Below are positions 53,407 through 54,294 of a stretch of DNA of 54,294 bases, one piece after another. The position numbers were made by a program, and so were the translations under genes. The notes under the pieces were generated by a model. The model was given only the letters and a program-made list of their open reading frames with translations, ran no database searches and was not told where the DNA came from. The first letter of the stretch is position 1, and each line of letters starts with the position of its first letter. This DNA comes from Flavobacteriaceae bacterium (GTDB lineage: Bacteria > Bacteroidota > Bacteroidia > Flavobacteriales > Flavobacteriaceae), in the NCBI GenBank assembly GCA_027073495.1, contig JALSVQ010000072.1, forward strand, positions 1-54,294, given 5' to 3'.

Positions 53407-54294
53407 TTATTTTTTACTACGAATAAGATAATCTTTAAATAAAGTATAATCAACTGACATTGCTAATGCCTTTTTCTCTTTGTCTAACAATGATTTTAAA
53501 CGAGTAGGCATTTTTATTTCAGTATTAATAATAGGTTTTACTACCGTATCAAACTTGATAGGATGTGCCGTTTCAAGAAAAACGCCTATCTGATTATTGG
53601 ATAAAACTTTTGCTAAACCTAAATATGCTACTGTTCCGTGAGGGTCAGCTAAGTAATTATGCTTTTTATACATTGTTAAAAGTTGTTTTTTGGTTTCGTC
53701 ATCAGAAAACGAAAAAGCAGTCATTTTATTTTTATTAATAGCACCATTAAATAACTCGAGTATGCGAACAAAATTACTAGGATCACCAACATCCATTGCG
53801 TTAGAGATTGTTTGTTTTGCAGGTTTTGGCTTATATAAAGTTGTTTTAAGATAGTTAGGCACAACATCATTACTATTTGTAGCTGCTACAAATTGATGAA
53901 TTGGAAGTCCTAAACGCTCCGCCATTAAACCCGCGCAAATATTTCCAAAATTACCACTAGGAACTGATACTACAAGTGGTTTATTATACTTTTTTAGTGC
54001 TTTGTAAGCAAAGAAATAATAAAACATTTGGGGTAACCAACGTGCTACATTTATAGAGTTAGCAGAAGTAAGTTTTCGTTGATTTGTGATAGTTTTGTCA
54101 TTAAAAGCTTGTTTTACTAAAGCTTGACAATCATCAAAAACACCGTCAATTTCTAGAGCAACAATATTTTGCCCTAACGTGGTGAGCTGTTTTTCTTGAA
54201 TGGGACTAACTTTCCCTTTAGGATATAGTATAACTACATCCACACCTTTTACGCCCAAAAAACCGTTTGCAACTGCGCTTCCTGTATCTCCTGA
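53407..54294 (-). CDS. thrC: Threonine synthase, 3' part (5' end outside window)
   Basis: The frame runs off the right edge. The visible 295 residues begin with [12 protein letters not shown], the phosphate/PLP-binding loop of threonine synthase, and continue with [45 protein letters not shown] and the [15 protein letters not shown] motif. The PLP lysine lies upstream of the window. It converts O-phospho-homoserine to threonine. It is on the same strand as gcvT, separated by 56 bases that contain the gcvT promoter box, so the two are likely separate transcripts. Confidence 0.95.
   Translation of the reverse strand, partial: SGDTGSAVANGFLGVKGVDVVILYPKGKVSPIQEKQLTTLGQNIVALEIDGVFDDCQALVKQAFNDKTITNQRKLTSANSINVARWLPQMFYYFFAYKALKKYNKPLVVSVPSGNFGNICAGLMAERLGLPIHQFVAATNSNDVVPNYLKTTLYKPKPAKQTISNAMDVGDPSNFVRILELFNGAINKNKMTAFSFSDDETKKQLLTMYKKHNYLADPHGTVAYLGLAKVLSNNQIGVFLETAHPIKFDTVVKPIINTEIKMPTRLKSLLDKEKKALAMSVDYTLFKDYLIRSKK

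Noticed and set aside
1-54294. CRISPR arrays, transposons, toxin-antitoxin or defence islands
   Set aside because: No regularly spaced repeats, no transposase or integrase genes and no defence-family domains were seen; the only repeats are the leader duplication, the 19-mer pair and the isolated candidate element.

Overview
The window looks like chromosome from a low-GC member of the Bacteroidota, most probably a flavobacterium. The evidence is the repeated use of the Bacteroidota sigma-factor -7 box TAnnTTTG upstream of genes, the near absence of Shine-Dalgarno sequences, and several families largely confined to this phylum (DUF5606, DUF5672, DUF5916-type outer-membrane proteins, the S46 dipeptidyl peptidase DPP11, PafA phosphatase, and a fused CcoNO oxidase subunit). 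No tRNA, rRNA, CRISPR array, insertion sequence or prophage was recognised. Most genes are housekeeping or respiratory genes in short operons.

Layout. 1-6050: the tail of a SHOCT-domain protein, a YifB/ComM-type ATPase, a roughly 580-base hairpin-rich gap, a lipoprotein, a membrane protein overlapping a histidine kinase with its LuxR-type response regulator, and a glycosyltransferase-like gene broken at an 8-T tract. 6100-13400: penicillin-acylase-type hydrolase, PhnA-like protein, PafA alkaline phosphatase, and an MlaEF-type lipid ABC transporter with an unknown membrane partner. 13390-17026 (minus): YqaA-like protein, MazG, DUF5606, peptide deformylase, RuvX and a GT2 glycosyltransferase. 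17114-22664: sugar-transfer genes, including a two-domain GT4-GT2 fusion, plus TsaC. 22782-27903: CCA-adding-type enzyme and a DCC protein, facing the thrS-infC-rpmI-rplT operon, whose infC appears to start at a non-AUG codon (AUA or AUU).

28027-37298 is the most coherent module. A Crp/Fnr regulator is divergent from ccoI (copper P-type ATPase), followed by ccoS, ccoNO, ccoQ, ccoP, ccoG, ccoH and a TauE/SafE-like protein. Together these make a complete cbb3 cytochrome c oxidase structural and assembly set. A palindrome TGTAA-N6-TTACA lies in the crp/ccoI intergenic region and again upstream of ccoS-ccoNO, which suggests that the linked regulator controls the whole module.

37304-54294: an XRE/membrane-protein pair, a PLP decarboxylase, a hemolysin III-like protein, an orphan outer-membrane C-terminus, a DUF5916 protein, radA-dpp11, a DUF819 transporter-like protein, two lipoproteins whose leaders and upstream DNA are a recent 108-bp duplication, the one-carbon pair gcvT-fhs, and the 3' part of thrC.

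No clearly novel defence or mobile system was found. The best leads are the infC start, the Crp/Fnr operator pair, the leader duplication, the GT4-GT2 fusion, the homopolymer-broken glycosyltransferase and a possible dispersed non-coding element near 43.4 kb. Several gene starts were moved downstream because a -7 promoter box lies inside the longest reading frame. All names come from reading motifs by eye, without database searches.
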